Below are positions 42,799-52,849 of a stretch of 64,000 bases of DNA, piece by piece. Within the stretch, counting starts at the first letter, position 1. Each line of letters starts with the position of its first letter. Both the position numbers and the translations under genes were made by a program. Below the pieces are notes generated by a model. The model made no database searches, had not been told where the DNA came from, and saw only the letters and a list, made by a program, of their open reading frames with translations. Source of the DNA: UBA6109 sp964506465 (lineage in GTDB: Bacteria > Desulfobacterota > Syntrophia > Syntrophales > UBA6109); NCBI GenBank assembly GCA_964506465.1, contig CAZDLM010000002.1, positions 1 through 64,000 on the forward strand, read 5' to 3'.

Positions 42799-45612
42799 TC
42801 ACTTTTTCAGGACTTCGCGCAGGAAGCGGCCGGTATGGGACCCTTCGACGCGGGCCACCACTTCCGGCGCGCCGGCGGCGACGATCGTCCCGCCGCCCGG
42901 CCCGCCCTCCGGCCCCAGGTCGATCACATAGTCGGCGGATTTGATCACATCCAGGTTATGCTCGATGACGACGACCGTATTGCCCTTGTCCACCAGCCGC
43001 GTCAGCACTTCCAGGAGGTTGTGGACGTCGGCGAAATGCAGGCCTATCGTCGGCTCGTCGAGGATGTAGAGGGTGTTGCTGTTCGTCTTCTTGCTGAGCT
43101 CGCGGGAGAGCTTGATCCGCTGGGCCTCCCCTCCCGACAGCGTCGTCGCCGACTGTCCGAGGCGGATGTAGCCCAGGCCGACGTCCTGCAGGAACTGCAG
43201 TTTCGAGCGGATCGCCGGGATGTTCTCGAAAAAGACGAGCGCCTGGCTCACCGTCATGTCCAAAACCTCGGCGATGTTCTTTTCCTTGTAGCGGACCTCG
43301 AGGGTGTCCTGGTTGAAACGCCTGCCGCGGCAGACATCGCAGGTGACGTAGACGTCGGGCAGGAAGTGCATCTCGATGCGGATAAGACCGTTCCCCTCGC
43401 AGGCCTCGCAGCGTCCGCCCTTGACGTTGAAGCTGAAGCGGCCCGGTTTGTAGCCCCGCATCCGCGCCTCCGGGAGATTCGTGAAGAGGTCGCGGATATG
43501 GGCGAAGACGCCGGTATAGGTGACGGGGTTCGAGCGCGGCGTCCGGCCGATGGGCTGCTGGTTCATCATGATGACGCGCTCGATCCCCCCCAGGTCGACG
43601 ACGCGCTTGATCTTCCCGAAGCCGCCGTAATGATTGCCAAGCTTGCGCGAAACGACCCTGCTGAGCGTCTCGATGACCATGGTGCTCTTGCCGGAACCGG
43701 ACACGCCCGTCACGGCCGTGAAGAGGCCGACCGGAACGCGGATGTCGATCTCCTTCAGGTTGTGTTCGCGGGCCCCCTCAATGATGATGAAGCGGCCGGT
43801 GCTTTTCCGTCGCCGGGCCGGCATCGGAATGGACAGCCTGCCGGAGAGATATCCGCCGGTGAGCGACGTCTCGCTGCGGAGGATTTCTTCCGGCGTCCCC
43901 TGGAAGACCACTTCTCCCCCGTCCTGTCCAGCCCCCGGCCCCATGTCGACGATCTGGTCGCAGGAGAGCATCATATCGGCGTCGTGTTCGACGACGAGCA
44001 CCGTATTCCCCAGGTCCCGCAATCTCTTGAGGGTGGCGATCAGGCGGAGGTTGTCCCGCTGGTGGAGGCCGACCGTCGGCTCGTCGAGGACGTAGAGGAC
44101 CCCCACCAGGCCGGAGCCGATCTGCGTCGCAAGGCGGATCCGTTGCGCCTCGCCACCCGAGAGCGTTCCCGCCGCGCGGGCGAGGCTCAGGTAATCCATG
44201 CCCACGTCGAGCAGAAACTGCAGGCGCTCGCGGATCTCCTTCACGATCCGCTCCGTGATCAGCGTTTCCTGTGACGTCAGCGGCAGGTCGCGGATGAAGA
44301 CGGCCGCTTCCCTGATCGTGAGGGAACAGAGCTCGTGGATGTTCCTCGCCCCCACCGTCACCGCGAGACTTTCCTTCTTCAGGCGCGCGCCGCCGCAGGT
44401 CGGGCAGTCGCGGAGATTGATGTACTGGCTGAGGATGTTCCGCACGGCATTCGAGGTCGTCTCGCGGTAGCGGCGGTCCAGGTGGTTGAGAACGCCCTCG
44501 AAGGGCCGCAGGTAGAAGTACCGCCGCCCCTCCCGATCGAAGTGGAAGCGGATCTTCTCCTTGCCGGAGCCGTGCAGGAGAACCTCGCGCACGGCCTCCG
44601 GAAGAGCGCTGAAGGGCGTGTTGATGTCGAAGCCGTAGTGTTCCGCCAGCGCTCCCAGCATCTGAAAGTAGTACAGCGAGTGGCGCCCCGCCCAGGGGGC
44701 GATCGCCCCTTCGCGCAGGGAAAGCGAACGGTCCGGAACGACCAGATCCTCGTCGAAGAACATCCTCGTCCCGAGGCCGGTGCAGTCCGGGCAGGCGCCG
44801 TAAGGGGTGTTGAAGGAGAACATCCGCGGCGTCAGCTCCGTCAGGCTGACGCCGCAGTCAGGACAGGCGTACAGTTCGCTGAAGAGCATTTCCTCCCGCC
44901 CGGGCACCTGAGCCCGGACCAGGCCTTCCGAGAGCTGGGAGGCCATCTCGAGAGAATCCCGCAGGCGTCCGCGGATTCCGGGTTTCATCACGAGGCGGTC
45001 GACGATGACGTCGATATCGTGGCGGCGGTTCTTGTCGAGAGCGATGTCCTCTGCCGTCTCCCGGACCGTCCCGTCCACGCGGACGCGGGTGTAGCCGTCG
45101 CGGAGCAACTTCCTGAGCTCCTTCTGGAATTCTCCCTTCTTCCCCCTCGCGATCGGCGCCATGAGGAGGAGACGCGAATTCTCGGGCAACTGCAGAAGGG
45201 TCTCCACCATGGCATCGATCGTCTGCGCATGGATCTCCCGCCCGCAGAGATGGCAATACGGCACGCCGATGCGCGCATACAGAAGCCGGAGGTAGTCGTA
45301 GATTTCGGTGACGGTCCCCACCGTCGAGCGGGGGTTGTGGCCGGAGGACCGCTGCTCGATGGCAATCGCCGGGGACAGCCCCTCGATGGACTCCACGTCC
45401 GGCTTGTCCATCTGCCCGATGAACTGCCGGGCGTAGGCGGACAGCGACTCCACATAACGGCGCTGGCCCTCCGCATAAATGGTATCGAAGGCGAGCGACG
45501 ACTTTCCCGAACCGCTGACGCCGGTGATGACCACCAGCTTGTCCCGGGGAATGTCCACGCTGACATTCTTCAGGTTGTGCTGAGAAGCGCCCTTGACGCG
45601 GATAAGGTGCAT
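42799..45612 (-). CDS. uvrA: Excinuclease ABC subunit A
   Basis: 937-residue DNA-damage recognition ATPase of nucleotide excision repair. Two ABC halves are complete: Walker A VSGSGKSSL near residue 33 and VSGSGKSTM near residue 637, signatures LSGGEAQRI twice (about 486 and 827), and zinc modules with CPDCGVSL/CPDCTGLG and CEACEGNG/CDVCRGRR. Length is typical (about 940). On the same strand as the SurA-like, PpiC-like and mfd genes, so two repair factors lie close together, which may help linked transcription-coupled repair (inference). Confidence 0.97.
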   Translation of the reverse strand: MHLIRVKGASQHNLKNVSVDIPRDKLVVITGVSGSGKSSLAFDTIYAEGQRRYVESLSAYARQFIGQMDKPDVESIEGLSPAIAIEQRSSGHNPRSTVGTVTEIYDYLRLLYARIGVPYCHLCGREIHAQTIDAMVETLLQLPENSRLLLMAPIARGKKGEFQKELRKLLRDGYTRVRVDGTVRETAEDIALDKNRRHDIDVIVDRLVMKPGIRGRLRDSLEMASQLSEGLVRAQVPGREEMLFSELYACPDCGVSLTELTPRMFSFNTPYGACPDCTGLGTRMFFDEDLVVPDRSLSLREGAIAPWAGRHSLYYFQMLGALAEHYGFDINTPFSALPEAVREVLLHGSGKEKIRFHFDREGRRYFYLRPFEGVLNHLDRRYRETTSNAVRNILSQYINLRDCPTCGGARLKKESLAVTVGARNIHELCSLTIREAAVFIRDLPLTSQETLITERIVKEIRERLQFLLDVGMDYLSLARAAGTLSGGEAQRIRLATQIGSGLVGVLYVLDEPTVGLHQRDNLRLIATLKRLRDLGNTVLVVEHDADMMLSCDQIVDMGPGAGQDGGEVVFQGTPEEILRSETSLTGGYLSGRLSIPMPARRRKSTGRFIIIEGAREHNLKEIDIRVPVGLFTAVTGVSGSGKSTMVIETLSRVVSRKLGNHYGGFGKIKRVVDLGGIERVIMMNQQPIGRTPRSNPVTYTGVFAHIRDLFTNLPEARMRGYKPGRFSFNVKGGRCEACEGNGLIRIEMHFLPDVYVTCDVCRGRRFNQDTLEVRYKEKNIAEVLDMTVSQALVFFENIPAIRSKLQFLQDVGLGYIRLGQSATTLSGGEAQRIKLSRELSKKTNSNTLYILDEPTIGLHFADVHNLLEVLTRLVDKGNTVVVIEHNLDVIKSADYVIDLGPEGGPGGGTIVAAGAPEVVARVEGSHTGRFLREVLKK

Positions 45613-45663
45613 GCGGAAACCGGAAATTCCTGTGTCTCTCTGATGCGCGAGCGACGCGGCCGA

Positions 45664-46629
45664 TCAGCGGATCTCGATGTGCGATTTCTTGCGCAGGTCC
45701 TCGATCCAGCTTTCGTACCGTTTGTCCGCTTTTTCATCTTCGATCTTCCGGCGGATCTCCTCGCGAACGGCCTCGATCGGTTTGAGTCCGGCGCCCCTCT
45801 TGTCGGTTACGCGGATGATATGGAAACCCACGGGCGAAGAAATCACGTCGCTGATTTCACCGATCTTGAGGTTGAAGGCGACGGCTTCCACCTCCGGCAG
45901 CATGACGCCTTTTTCCACAAAACCGATGTCGCCGCTGGCGGCCGCCGGACCCTGCGAGTAACGGCCCGCCAGAAGTTCGAAAGCCTCACCTTCCCTCAGG
46001 CGCTGGCGAATCGCCTCCGCCTCCTGACGGATGGTCCGGATTTGCCCTTCGTCCGCTTTCTTGGGTATCGGCAGGAGGATCTGCTGGATGCGGACGGTCT
46101 CCCGGCCTTCGTAGTCGTCGCGATGCTTCTGGTAATAGGCGCCGATCTCCTCATCCGAAATCATGATCATGGATCGGATCTCGCGCCGGACCAGCTTTGT
46201 CTTCATCAGGTGATCCCGGAGCTCCCTCCGGTACTCTTCCAGCGTCGCGCCCTCCTTGGCGAGGGAAGCAATGAGGTCCTCCATCCGCATCTTGCGTTGC
46301 GCCAGCCCGTCCCGGATCGCCTCGTTGATTTCCTCGTCCTTCAGGACGATCCCGGACTTGCGGGCCTCCTGCCCGATGAGGAGCCTCTCGACCATCCGGT
46401 TGAGCACGTGCGGGCGCGCCTCCGCGAGAAGCCTCTCTATATCCTGTCCCTTGTAGGTCACCGCGGTCCTCTGGCGAATGACGTCCAATTCTTCATTGAG
46501 GTCGGAGAGCGTGATCACTTCATCGTTGACGACGGCGACGATTCGATCGACAACCGCCGCGCCGGCCGGGGCCGAAAGCGCCCCGAAAAAAAGAAAAAGG
46601 GCGGCTATGCCCCTTCCCAGCATCTTCAT
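45664..46629 (-). CDS. SurA/PpiC-type periplasmic peptidyl-prolyl isomerase
   Basis: 321-residue chaperone for outer-membrane proteins. Signal peptide 1-24 (ALFLFFGALSAPAGA). SurA_N-like helices follow (VDRIVAVVNDEVITLSDLNEEL), with a parvulin domain at about 175-265 (VRIQQILLPIP, FELLAGRYSQGPAAASGDIGFVEKG, ISSPVGFHIIRV). The start ATG overlaps the stop of the upstream PpiC-like lipoprotein gene, which rejects the longer frame to 46746. Single rotamase domain, unlike the two of E. coli SurA. Confidence 0.9.
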   Translation of the reverse strand: MKMLGRGIAALFLFFGALSAPAGAAVVDRIVAVVNDEVITLSDLNEELDVIRQRTAVTYKGQDIERLLAEARPHVLNRMVERLLIGQEARKSGIVLKDEEINEAIRDGLAQRKMRMEDLIASLAKEGATLEEYRRELRDHLMKTKLVRREIRSMIMISDEEIGAYYQKHRDDYEGRETVRIQQILLPIPKKADEGQIRTIRQEAEAIRQRLREGEAFELLAGRYSQGPAAASGDIGFVEKGVMLPEVEAVAFNLKIGEISDVISSPVGFHIIRVTDKRGAGLKPIEAVREEIRRKIEDEKADKRYESWIEDLRKKSHIEIR

Positions 46630-47618
46630 GATTTTCCCTCCCCTTTGGACGCGCTTTCCTCGAAAAGGATATCGCGAAAAATGCGGACCTGGGCGTTCGC
46701 CCGAAGACCTCTGAGCCAGTCCGCGTAGGCCTGCTCTTCTTTCCATCGCCGCGCATCCGCGCGTACGGTTTCATCCATATCCGGCGCCCTTCCGGGGCCC
46801 CCTTCGTCCCGTTCGAGGACTTTGAAGACATGATAACCGTAAGGGCTCTTGATGACGCGGCTCAGTCCGCCCACCGGCAGGGAAAAGACCGCCGCATCGA
46901 TTTCCTCGGGCATCATGCCCCGCGCGAAGAAACCGAGGTCGCCTCCCCGCGCCGCCTCGGGCGCGATTGAAACTTCCTGGGCGACCTTAGCAAAATCCTC
47001 CCCTTTCTTCAATCGGCTGCGAACACTTTCCGCCAGGTGTCGCTTCCGCAGGACAATCTGGGCCACCCGCACCCTTTTTTCCCGGACGTAGGCGGCTTTG
47101 TTGCGCTCGTAAAAGTCCTCGACCTCTTTGGAGGTGAGGGAGACGTGCGCGTTGACTTCCTGCCGGACGAGCTTTTCCATGAGCATCCTCTGGCGCAGTC
47201 CCCTCTTCCACGTTTCGAAATCCACCTTCTCCTGTTTGAGCATCGCGTCGAAACCGGCGGCCGGATATTCCCGGCGCGCCTCCTCGATCCTCGCGGCAAA
47301 TTCCTCTTCACCGACGGTGAGATGCCGTTCCCGGGCGTGCATCGCCATCAGCTTTTCCTGGATGATGACGTTGAGGATCTCCTCCTTGAACTGCCGAATC
47401 GCTTCCGGGCGGCCGGGCGGAAGCACATGGGCCGACGCCGCCTCCTGCCGGTAGCGCCTGTTGAACTCATCGGCTTCGATCTTCTCGCCGTTCACGACGG
47501 CAACGACGGGCTTCGCGGCCGGTTCCGTTTTCCGACATCCCGGAACAGCAAGGCATAAAACCGCCGCGGCGACGGCAGTGAGGACCAGCGTCCGGGATCT
47601 CGGCCCTGTCGTCTTCAT
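46626..47618 (-). CDS. PpiC-type lipoprotein foldase
   Basis: 330-residue lipoprotein, signal ending LAVPGC near residue 28 (lipidated Cys). SurA_N-like region (VVAVVNGEKIEADEFNRRY), then a parvulin domain at about 185-280 (VRVAQIVLRKRHL, FAKVAQEVSIAPEAARGGDLGFFARG, IKSPYGYHVFKV). Likely helps fold exported proteins at the membrane, similar to PrsA. The ATG overlaps the mfd stop and its own stop overlaps the SurA-like start, giving an mfd-ppiC-surA translational chain that is seen in several deltaproteobacteria (from memory). Confidence 0.9.
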   Translation of the reverse strand: MKTTGPRSRTLVLTAVAAAVLCLAVPGCRKTEPAAKPVVAVVNGEKIEADEFNRRYRQEAASAHVLPPGRPEAIRQFKEEILNVIIQEKLMAMHARERHLTVGEEEFAARIEEARREYPAAGFDAMLKQEKVDFETWKRGLRQRMLMEKLVRQEVNAHVSLTSKEVEDFYERNKAAYVREKRVRVAQIVLRKRHLAESVRSRLKKGEDFAKVAQEVSIAPEAARGGDLGFFARGMMPEEIDAAVFSLPVGGLSRVIKSPYGYHVFKVLERDEGGPGRAPDMDETVRADARRWKEEQAYADWLRGLRANAQVRIFRDILFEESASKGEGKS

Positions 47619-50600
47619 GAGGCCTTCTCCTTCGGGATGATCGGCTTCACCGGCGGACCCGGCGGCAGCGCCGTCAGGATGCGCAGGAAGTTCAAGACGG
47701 CTTCGACCAGTTCGCGTCCCTTCAGGTCCGGCATGGGGACGGACAGCTTCAGGTCCGGCTCCAGGCGCAGGCCCCGGATCTCTTTGCGGGCCAACTGGAG
47801 AATCCGCAGGGGGTCCAGAGGGCTCTGCTCGTTCAGGGCAATCGACAGGCGTTTACCGTCGTACATCATCCGTTTCCCCTGGATGCTTTTCAAGTGATTT
47901 CTGATGCGGATCACGCCGAAAAGGTGCTCGGCCTCGGGCGGGACAAGTCCGTAGCAGTCGGTCAGCTCCTCGCGGATGGCGGAAATCTCCTCGTCCGAGG
48001 CCGCCATGGACAACCGCTTGTAGGTCACGAGGCGCAGGTGGACGTCCTCCATATATCCCTCGGGGAGATAGGCGGACAGGCCGAGCTGAATTTCCGGCTT
48101 TATCTCCTCTTCCGCCGGGGCCTCCCCCTTGATCTCGCGAATGGCGCTTTCCATGAGCTCTGTGTAGAGCTCGTAGCCGACGGCGGAGATGTGGCCCGAC
48201 TGCGAGGTACCCAGAAGGTTCCCCGCCCCACGGATGTCCAGGTCGCTCGAGGCGATGCGGAAACCGGAGCCGGGCTCCGAGAAATCCATGATGACCTGCA
48301 GGCGCTTCTGCGCATCCCGCGACAGCATCGCGCCGCGCGGCACGAGCAGGTACGCGTACGCGTCTTCCCGGGATCGCCCGACCCGGCCCCGAATCTGGTA
48401 GAGCTGCGACAGGCCGAAACAGTCGGCGCGATGGATGATGATCGTGTTGGCCGTCGGGATGTCGAGGCCCGCGCTGATGATCGTCGTGCAGACGAGAACG
48501 TCGGTCCGGCCCCGGACGAAGGAGGACATGACGTTCTCGATGTCCTTGGGCTTCATCTGGCCGTGCACGACGCCCACCCGCGCCTCGGGGACGATCCGCT
48601 CGACGAACCGCGCCATGCCGTGGATCGAGCGCACCCGATCGTGCAGGAAGAAGACCCTGCCCCCGCGGGCAAGCTCCCGGCGGATCGCATCGCGGATCAC
48701 GTCCTCGTCGAATTCCAGGACATGCGTCTTGATCGGCCGGCGATCCTCGGGCGGCGTATTGATGATGGACAGGTCGCGGATTCCCACGAGCGACAGGTGC
48801 AGGGTCCGCGGGATGGGCGTCGCGCTCAGCGTGAGCACGTCCACCAGCGCCCTCACCTTCTTGAGCTTCTCCTTGTGGGCGACGCCGAAGCGCTGCTCCT
48901 CATCAACCACGACGAGGCCCAGGTCCTTGAAGTGCACGTCCTTCTGCAGGAGGCGGTGGGTCCCGATGACGATATCGACGGCGCCCTTCTGCAGGCCTTC
49001 GAGGATCGCCGCCGTTTCGGCCTTCGTCTTGAAGCGGTTGAGCGCCTCCACGCGGATCGGGAACGGCGCCATGCGCCGCGCGAACGTCTCGTAGTGCTGC
49101 TCGGCGAGGATCGTCGTCGGCACCAGGACCGCCGCCTGCTTGCCGTCCATGACGGCGCGGAAGGCCGCGCGCAAGGCGATCTCCGTCTTGCCGAAGCCGG
49201 CGTCGCCGCAGATCAGCCGGTCCATCGGCTTTTCCTCGTCCATGTCCAGGCCGACCTCTTCGACGGCGCGCATCTGGTCGGGCGTCTCCTCGAACTCGAA
49301 GGCGGAGCAGAACTCCTCGTACAGCCGGTCGGGTTTCGAGAATGGGTCTCGCCGGACCACCTGGCGGACGGCATAGATGGACACCAGCTCCTCGGCCACC
49401 TTGCGGACGGAGGCCTTCACCTTCTCCTTGGCCGCCTCCCAGGACGCGCCCCCCAGCCGCTCGATGCGCGGCTGGTATCCCTCGGGGCCCACGTAGCGCT
49501 GGATCATGTCCAGGCGGTCCACGGGGATATAGAGGCGGTCTCCTTCCTGGTACTCGATGAGGAGATAGTCGTTTTCAATCCCCCCGGCGGCCACCTTCTG
49601 CAGCCCGCGGTAGAGGCCGATGCCGTGGTCCCGGTGGACGATGAAATCCCCTTCCTTCAGTTCGCCGAAGGACTGGAGGAAGTATCCCTCCCGTTGGGGC
49701 CGCCGCTTGCGCTGCCGCACCTTGCGGCCGAAGATCTCCTCCTCCGACAGGACCGCTATCTTCAGGGAGGGGATCCGGAATGCCTTCGCGACGGCGCCGC
49801 GGTACAGCAGCAGCCTCCCATGGCCCTCATGCCGCTGGAGCAGTTCGAGGAGGGATTCCGAGGGCCGGCTTCCCGAAAGGCCGTATCCGGACAGGAGGTG
49901 GTCCATGTTCTGCAGACTCTCTTCGCCCGGGCAGACGAAGGCGACGAGGTCGCCCTCCCTCAGCCATTCCCGGATCTTCTCCGCCACGGGCAGCAGAGGG
50001 CGGTCCTCCTCCTTTCCCTGCCTCTCGAGGATGCCGGGGAAGAAGTCCGTTTCCGTCTTCAGCGCCAAGGCCGCCTCCCCCGCTTCCGCCGCCTTGTCCG
50101 GCGCCTCGATGGGCAGATCCTCCATGACGACCCGTGGGAAGGAGGACCACGCCGTCCGCAGCGAATCCAGCTCCAGGGAAAAGGTCCCCTCGGGCGGGCG
50201 GAATCTCCCGTCCCGCTCGGCCTTCCCCATCACCGCCGCAACCCTCTTCGCCCACTCCTCGGCGCCCCGTTCGAGCGACAGGGGCTCGTCGAGGACAACG
50301 ACGGCGTCCCGCGGCAGATAATCGAACAGGCTCCCCAGGGGGCCGTCGTTCGTCGGAGCGCCCTCCCAGGATTCGTAGAAGAGGGAACCGAACAGGGGAT
50401 TCACCGACGCGGGATCCGCGCCCGAGACGGCTTCGACGAGCCGATTCTTGAGGCTGCCGGCAAGATCGATCTCGTTGGCATAGTGGCGGATATTCGCAGC
50501 CGCACGCTTGAGCCTCTCCGGAGAAGAGAGAACGTCCGCGGCCGGATGGAGGAAGAACTCGGCGGATTCCCCCTTCGACCGCTGGGTGGCGGGATTGAAG

Positions 50601-51256
50601 GGGCGGATCGTTTCCAGCTCGTCGCCGAAGAACTCCAGGCGATAGGGAAGGTCCGAGGCCATCGGATAGATGTCCGCAATGTGGCCGCGGATGCTGAATT
50701 CGCCGCGCTCTTCCACGAGCGTGACGCGGGCGTATCCTCCTTCACGGAGCCTGGCGGTCAGTTCGTCTCGCTCGATGGTGTCGCCGACGGAGATAAAGCC
50801 GCCATAGGCGTCGAAAACCTTCCGGGGAAGGATCTTCTGCGCCGCGGCGGAGAGGGGCGCGATAACGAGGCGCGGACCGCCGCCCGCCAGCAGCGCGAGG
50901 ACGTTCATTCGCGCCCTTGTCGCCTCCTTCTGAACGGCAAACATGTCGGTCGTGACGAGGTCCCAGGGCGGAAAGAGCAGGCCCTCCTCCGCGCCGAGGA
51001 AGAAGGACAGATCCCGGAGGAGCTCTTCCGCTTCCTTTTCCGATCCGCACAGGACCAGCGTCGTCTTGCGGCGCCGGGAAAACAGGGAGGCCAGGAACAT
51101 CGCCCTGCCCGATGCCCGCAGGCCGCGCATCCGGACGATGCGTTTCCCGCGGTCCAGTCCGTCCGCAGCCGCATCGAAGACGTCCATGGGCCGAAGCGCC
51201 GTCTGTTCAGATTTCTTTTCCATTCCGATCGTTCCCCGCCCGGTCGGGCGGCCCAT
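47615..51256 (-). CDS. mfd: Transcription-repair coupling factor
   Basis: 1213-residue DNA translocase that removes stalled RNA polymerase and recruits UvrA. The UvrB-like N-terminal module (LCGSEKEAEELLRDL, EGLLFPPWDLVTTDMF) is followed by the RNA-polymerase-interaction domain with FIVHRDHGIGLYRGLQ and the RecG-like motor: Walker A CGDAGFGKTEIALRA, DEEQRFGV, SATPIPRTLHLSL, and the TRG motif near QIRGRVGRSREDAYAYL. The C-terminal TRCF domain is present. ATG 51256 is used; ATG 51223 (MEKKSEQT) is as likely. Same strand as uvrA, overlapping ppiC. Confidence 0.96.
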   Translation of the reverse strand: MGRPTGRGTIGMEKKSEQTALRPMDVFDAAADGLDRGKRIVRMRGLRASGRAMFLASLFSRRRKTTLVLCGSEKEAEELLRDLSFFLGAEEGLLFPPWDLVTTDMFAVQKEATRARMNVLALLAGGGPRLVIAPLSAAAQKILPRKVFDAYGGFISVGDTIERDELTARLREGGYARVTLVEERGEFSIRGHIADIYPMASDLPYRLEFFGDELETIRPFNPATQRSKGESAEFFLHPAADVLSSPERLKRAAANIRHYANEIDLAGSLKNRLVEAVSGADPASVNPLFGSLFYESWEGAPTNDGPLGSLFDYLPRDAVVVLDEPLSLERGAEEWAKRVAAVMGKAERDGRFRPPEGTFSLELDSLRTAWSSFPRVVMEDLPIEAPDKAAEAGEAALALKTETDFFPGILERQGKEEDRPLLPVAEKIREWLREGDLVAFVCPGEESLQNMDHLLSGYGLSGSRPSESLLELLQRHEGHGRLLLYRGAVAKAFRIPSLKIAVLSEEEIFGRKVRQRKRRPQREGYFLQSFGELKEGDFIVHRDHGIGLYRGLQKVAAGGIENDYLLIEYQEGDRLYIPVDRLDMIQRYVGPEGYQPRIERLGGASWEAAKEKVKASVRKVAEELVSIYAVRQVVRRDPFSKPDRLYEEFCSAFEFEETPDQMRAVEEVGLDMDEEKPMDRLICGDAGFGKTEIALRAAFRAVMDGKQAAVLVPTTILAEQHYETFARRMAPFPIRVEALNRFKTKAETAAILEGLQKGAVDIVIGTHRLLQKDVHFKDLGLVVVDEEQRFGVAHKEKLKKVRALVDVLTLSATPIPRTLHLSLVGIRDLSIINTPPEDRRPIKTHVLEFDEDVIRDAIRRELARGGRVFFLHDRVRSIHGMARFVERIVPEARVGVVHGQMKPKDIENVMSSFVRGRTDVLVCTTIISAGLDIPTANTIIIHRADCFGLSQLYQIRGRVGRSREDAYAYLLVPRGAMLSRDAQKRLQVIMDFSEPGSGFRIASSDLDIRGAGNLLGTSQSGHISAVGYELYTELMESAIREIKGEAPAEEEIKPEIQLGLSAYLPEGYMEDVHLRLVTYKRLSMAASDEEISAIREELTDCYGLVPPEAEHLFGVIRIRNHLKSIQGKRMMYDGKRLSIALNEQSPLDPLRILQLARKEIRGLRLEPDLKLSVPMPDLKGRELVEAVLNFLRILTALPPGPPVKPIIPKEKAS

Positions 51257-51443
51257 CTTCCGTCAGAATTTCCGCCGACCTTTTTTGGTTTCTCCGGCGG
51301 CACGGAAGACATGAATCGCTGTTCACCTATCCCATAAAACCATTTTGCACAAGAGGGGCACGCGGCGGTGGTTGACAAGAAGAACCCGTTACGTTACGTA
51401 CTTGGAACGACGCCGCGAGCGAAGAGAAGAAAAGGAGCAAACC

Positions 51444-52703
51444 GTGAAAGACAAGAGCGATATGATCCGTCCGGAAGACGCGATCCGCAGGATCCTGGGC
51501 ACGATCTCTCCCCTTCCCTTGGAAAAGGTTGGCATCCTGAAGGCCCTGGGGAGGGTGCTCGGCGAAGACATCGCCGCCGGGCGGGACATCCCGCCGAAAA
51601 ACAACTCCTCCATGGACGGCTACGCGCTCCGCAACGGCGATACGAAAGGCGCAAGTCGGAAGAAACCCGTCGTCCTTCGCATCATCGAAGACATCCCCGC
51701 CGGGTCCATTCCCCGGTTCGCGGTCACCGTCGGAACGGCGGCACGGATTATGACTGGCGCGCCGCTTCCGGAAGGTGCGGATGCCATCTTGAGGATGGAG
51801 GACACCGAAAAGGACGGCGACAGCGTGCGGATCTTTGTCGAGGTTGAAAAGGACAACGACGTGCGATTCGCCGGGGAGGACGTCCGCAGCGGCGAGCTCA
51901 TCATCCCGCGGGGCAGCATTGTGCGGCCCCCGGAGGTCGGCATGCTGGCGGCCCTGGGCCGGGCCTTCGTAAGCGTCCATCAGCGGCCGATCGTGGCGAT
52001 TCTTGCCACCGGCGATGAATTGGTCGACATCGACGAGCCGGCGTCGCCCTGGAAGATCGTCAGCAGCAACAGCTATTCGCTGGCGGCCGACGTTCTTCAC
52101 TGCGGCGGCATCCCCCTGCAGATCGGGATCGCCCGGGACAACCGGGAGGATCTGATCGCGAAATTCAAGGCGGCCCTCCGCGCGGATCTGATCGTCTCTT
52201 CCGGCGGCGTTTCGGTGGGAGATTACGACCTCGTCAAGGACGTCATGAAGGACGTGGGGAACCGCATGGACTTCTGGCGCGTGGCGATGCGGCCGGGCCG
52301 GCCCCTGGCTTTCGGGACCATCGAGGGCATCCCCGTCTTCGGCCTCCCCGGGAACCCCGTTTCCTCTATGGTTTCGTTCGAGCAGTTCGTGCGGCCGTCG
52401 ATTTTGAAAATGGCAGGAAAGACGAAGATCCACCGGCATATGGCAAAGGCGATCCTCCAGGAGGACGTCCAAACCAAAGAAGGCCTCAAATACTTCATCC
52501 GCGGGATCGTGAGCTGGAAGGACGGTGGAGCGGTTGTCAAGACCACCGGCGAGCAGGGATCCGGCATCCTGAAGTCCATGGTGATGGCCAACGCCCTGAT
52601 CGTGATTCCCGAGGACGTCGCCACGGCCCATGCCGGCGATACGGTCCGGGTCCAGCTTCTGGACGATTCGCTTGATCTGACGGACGTTCCGGGGTATGAA
52701 TAA
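51444..52703 (+). CDS. moeA: Molybdopterin molybdotransferase
   Basis: 419-residue enzyme inserting molybdate (or tungstate) into molybdopterin. Motifs: DIPPKNNSSMDGYAL, AVTVGTAARIMTGAPLPEGADA, LATGDELVDI, SSGGVSVGDYDLVKDVM and GIPVFGLPGNPVSSMV. GTG 51444 is chosen since AAAGGAG lies six bases upstream; ATG 51462 is an alternative, and the longer frame begins in the divergent promoter region. The gene lies 150 bases from the selenocysteine tRNA gene: both serve molybdenum/tungsten selenoenzymes such as formate dehydrogenase, but no such enzyme is encoded here. Confidence 0.94.
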   Translation: MKDKSDMIRPEDAIRRILGTISPLPLEKVGILKALGRVLGEDIAAGRDIPPKNNSSMDGYALRNGDTKGASRKKPVVLRIIEDIPAGSIPRFAVTVGTAARIMTGAPLPEGADAILRMEDTEKDGDSVRIFVEVEKDNDVRFAGEDVRSGELIIPRGSIVRPPEVGMLAALGRAFVSVHQRPIVAILATGDELVDIDEPASPWKIVSSNSYSLAADVLHCGGIPLQIGIARDNREDLIAKFKAALRADLIVSSGGVSVGDYDLVKDVMKDVGNRMDFWRVAMRPGRPLAFGTIEGIPVFGLPGNPVSSMVSFEQFVRPSILKMAGKTKIHRHMAKAILQEDVQTKEGLKYFIRGIVSWKDGGAVVKTTGEQGSGILKSMVMANALIVIPEDVATAHAGDTVRVQLLDDSLDLTDVPGYE

Positions 52704-52718
52704 TCTCAGGTGGTGACG

Positions 52719-52770
52719 AGCCTGCCGACGCATGGTCTCCATTGCTTGGCCTGTGGCAGGCTGCTTTTTT
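52719..52770 (+). terminator. Terminator after moeA
   Basis: Stem AGCCTGCC (52719-52726) pairs with GGCAGGCT (52755-52762), followed by GC and six T. The loop is long (28 bases). Confidence 0.7.
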
Positions 52771-52849
52771 GAGAACGTGCTCTATTTGAAATCGCCGGTG
52801 CCGCAAAAACCATCACGCGGTTGAGCCGCGCCGGCCACTCCTGTCGCGC

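Noticed and set aside
44335..51337. Very long rightward frames (797 and 1147 codons) across the uvrA, ppiC and mfd genes
   Set aside because: They are antisense to confidently recognised genes in GC-rich DNA, have Arg/Pro/His-biased composition and no domain pattern.
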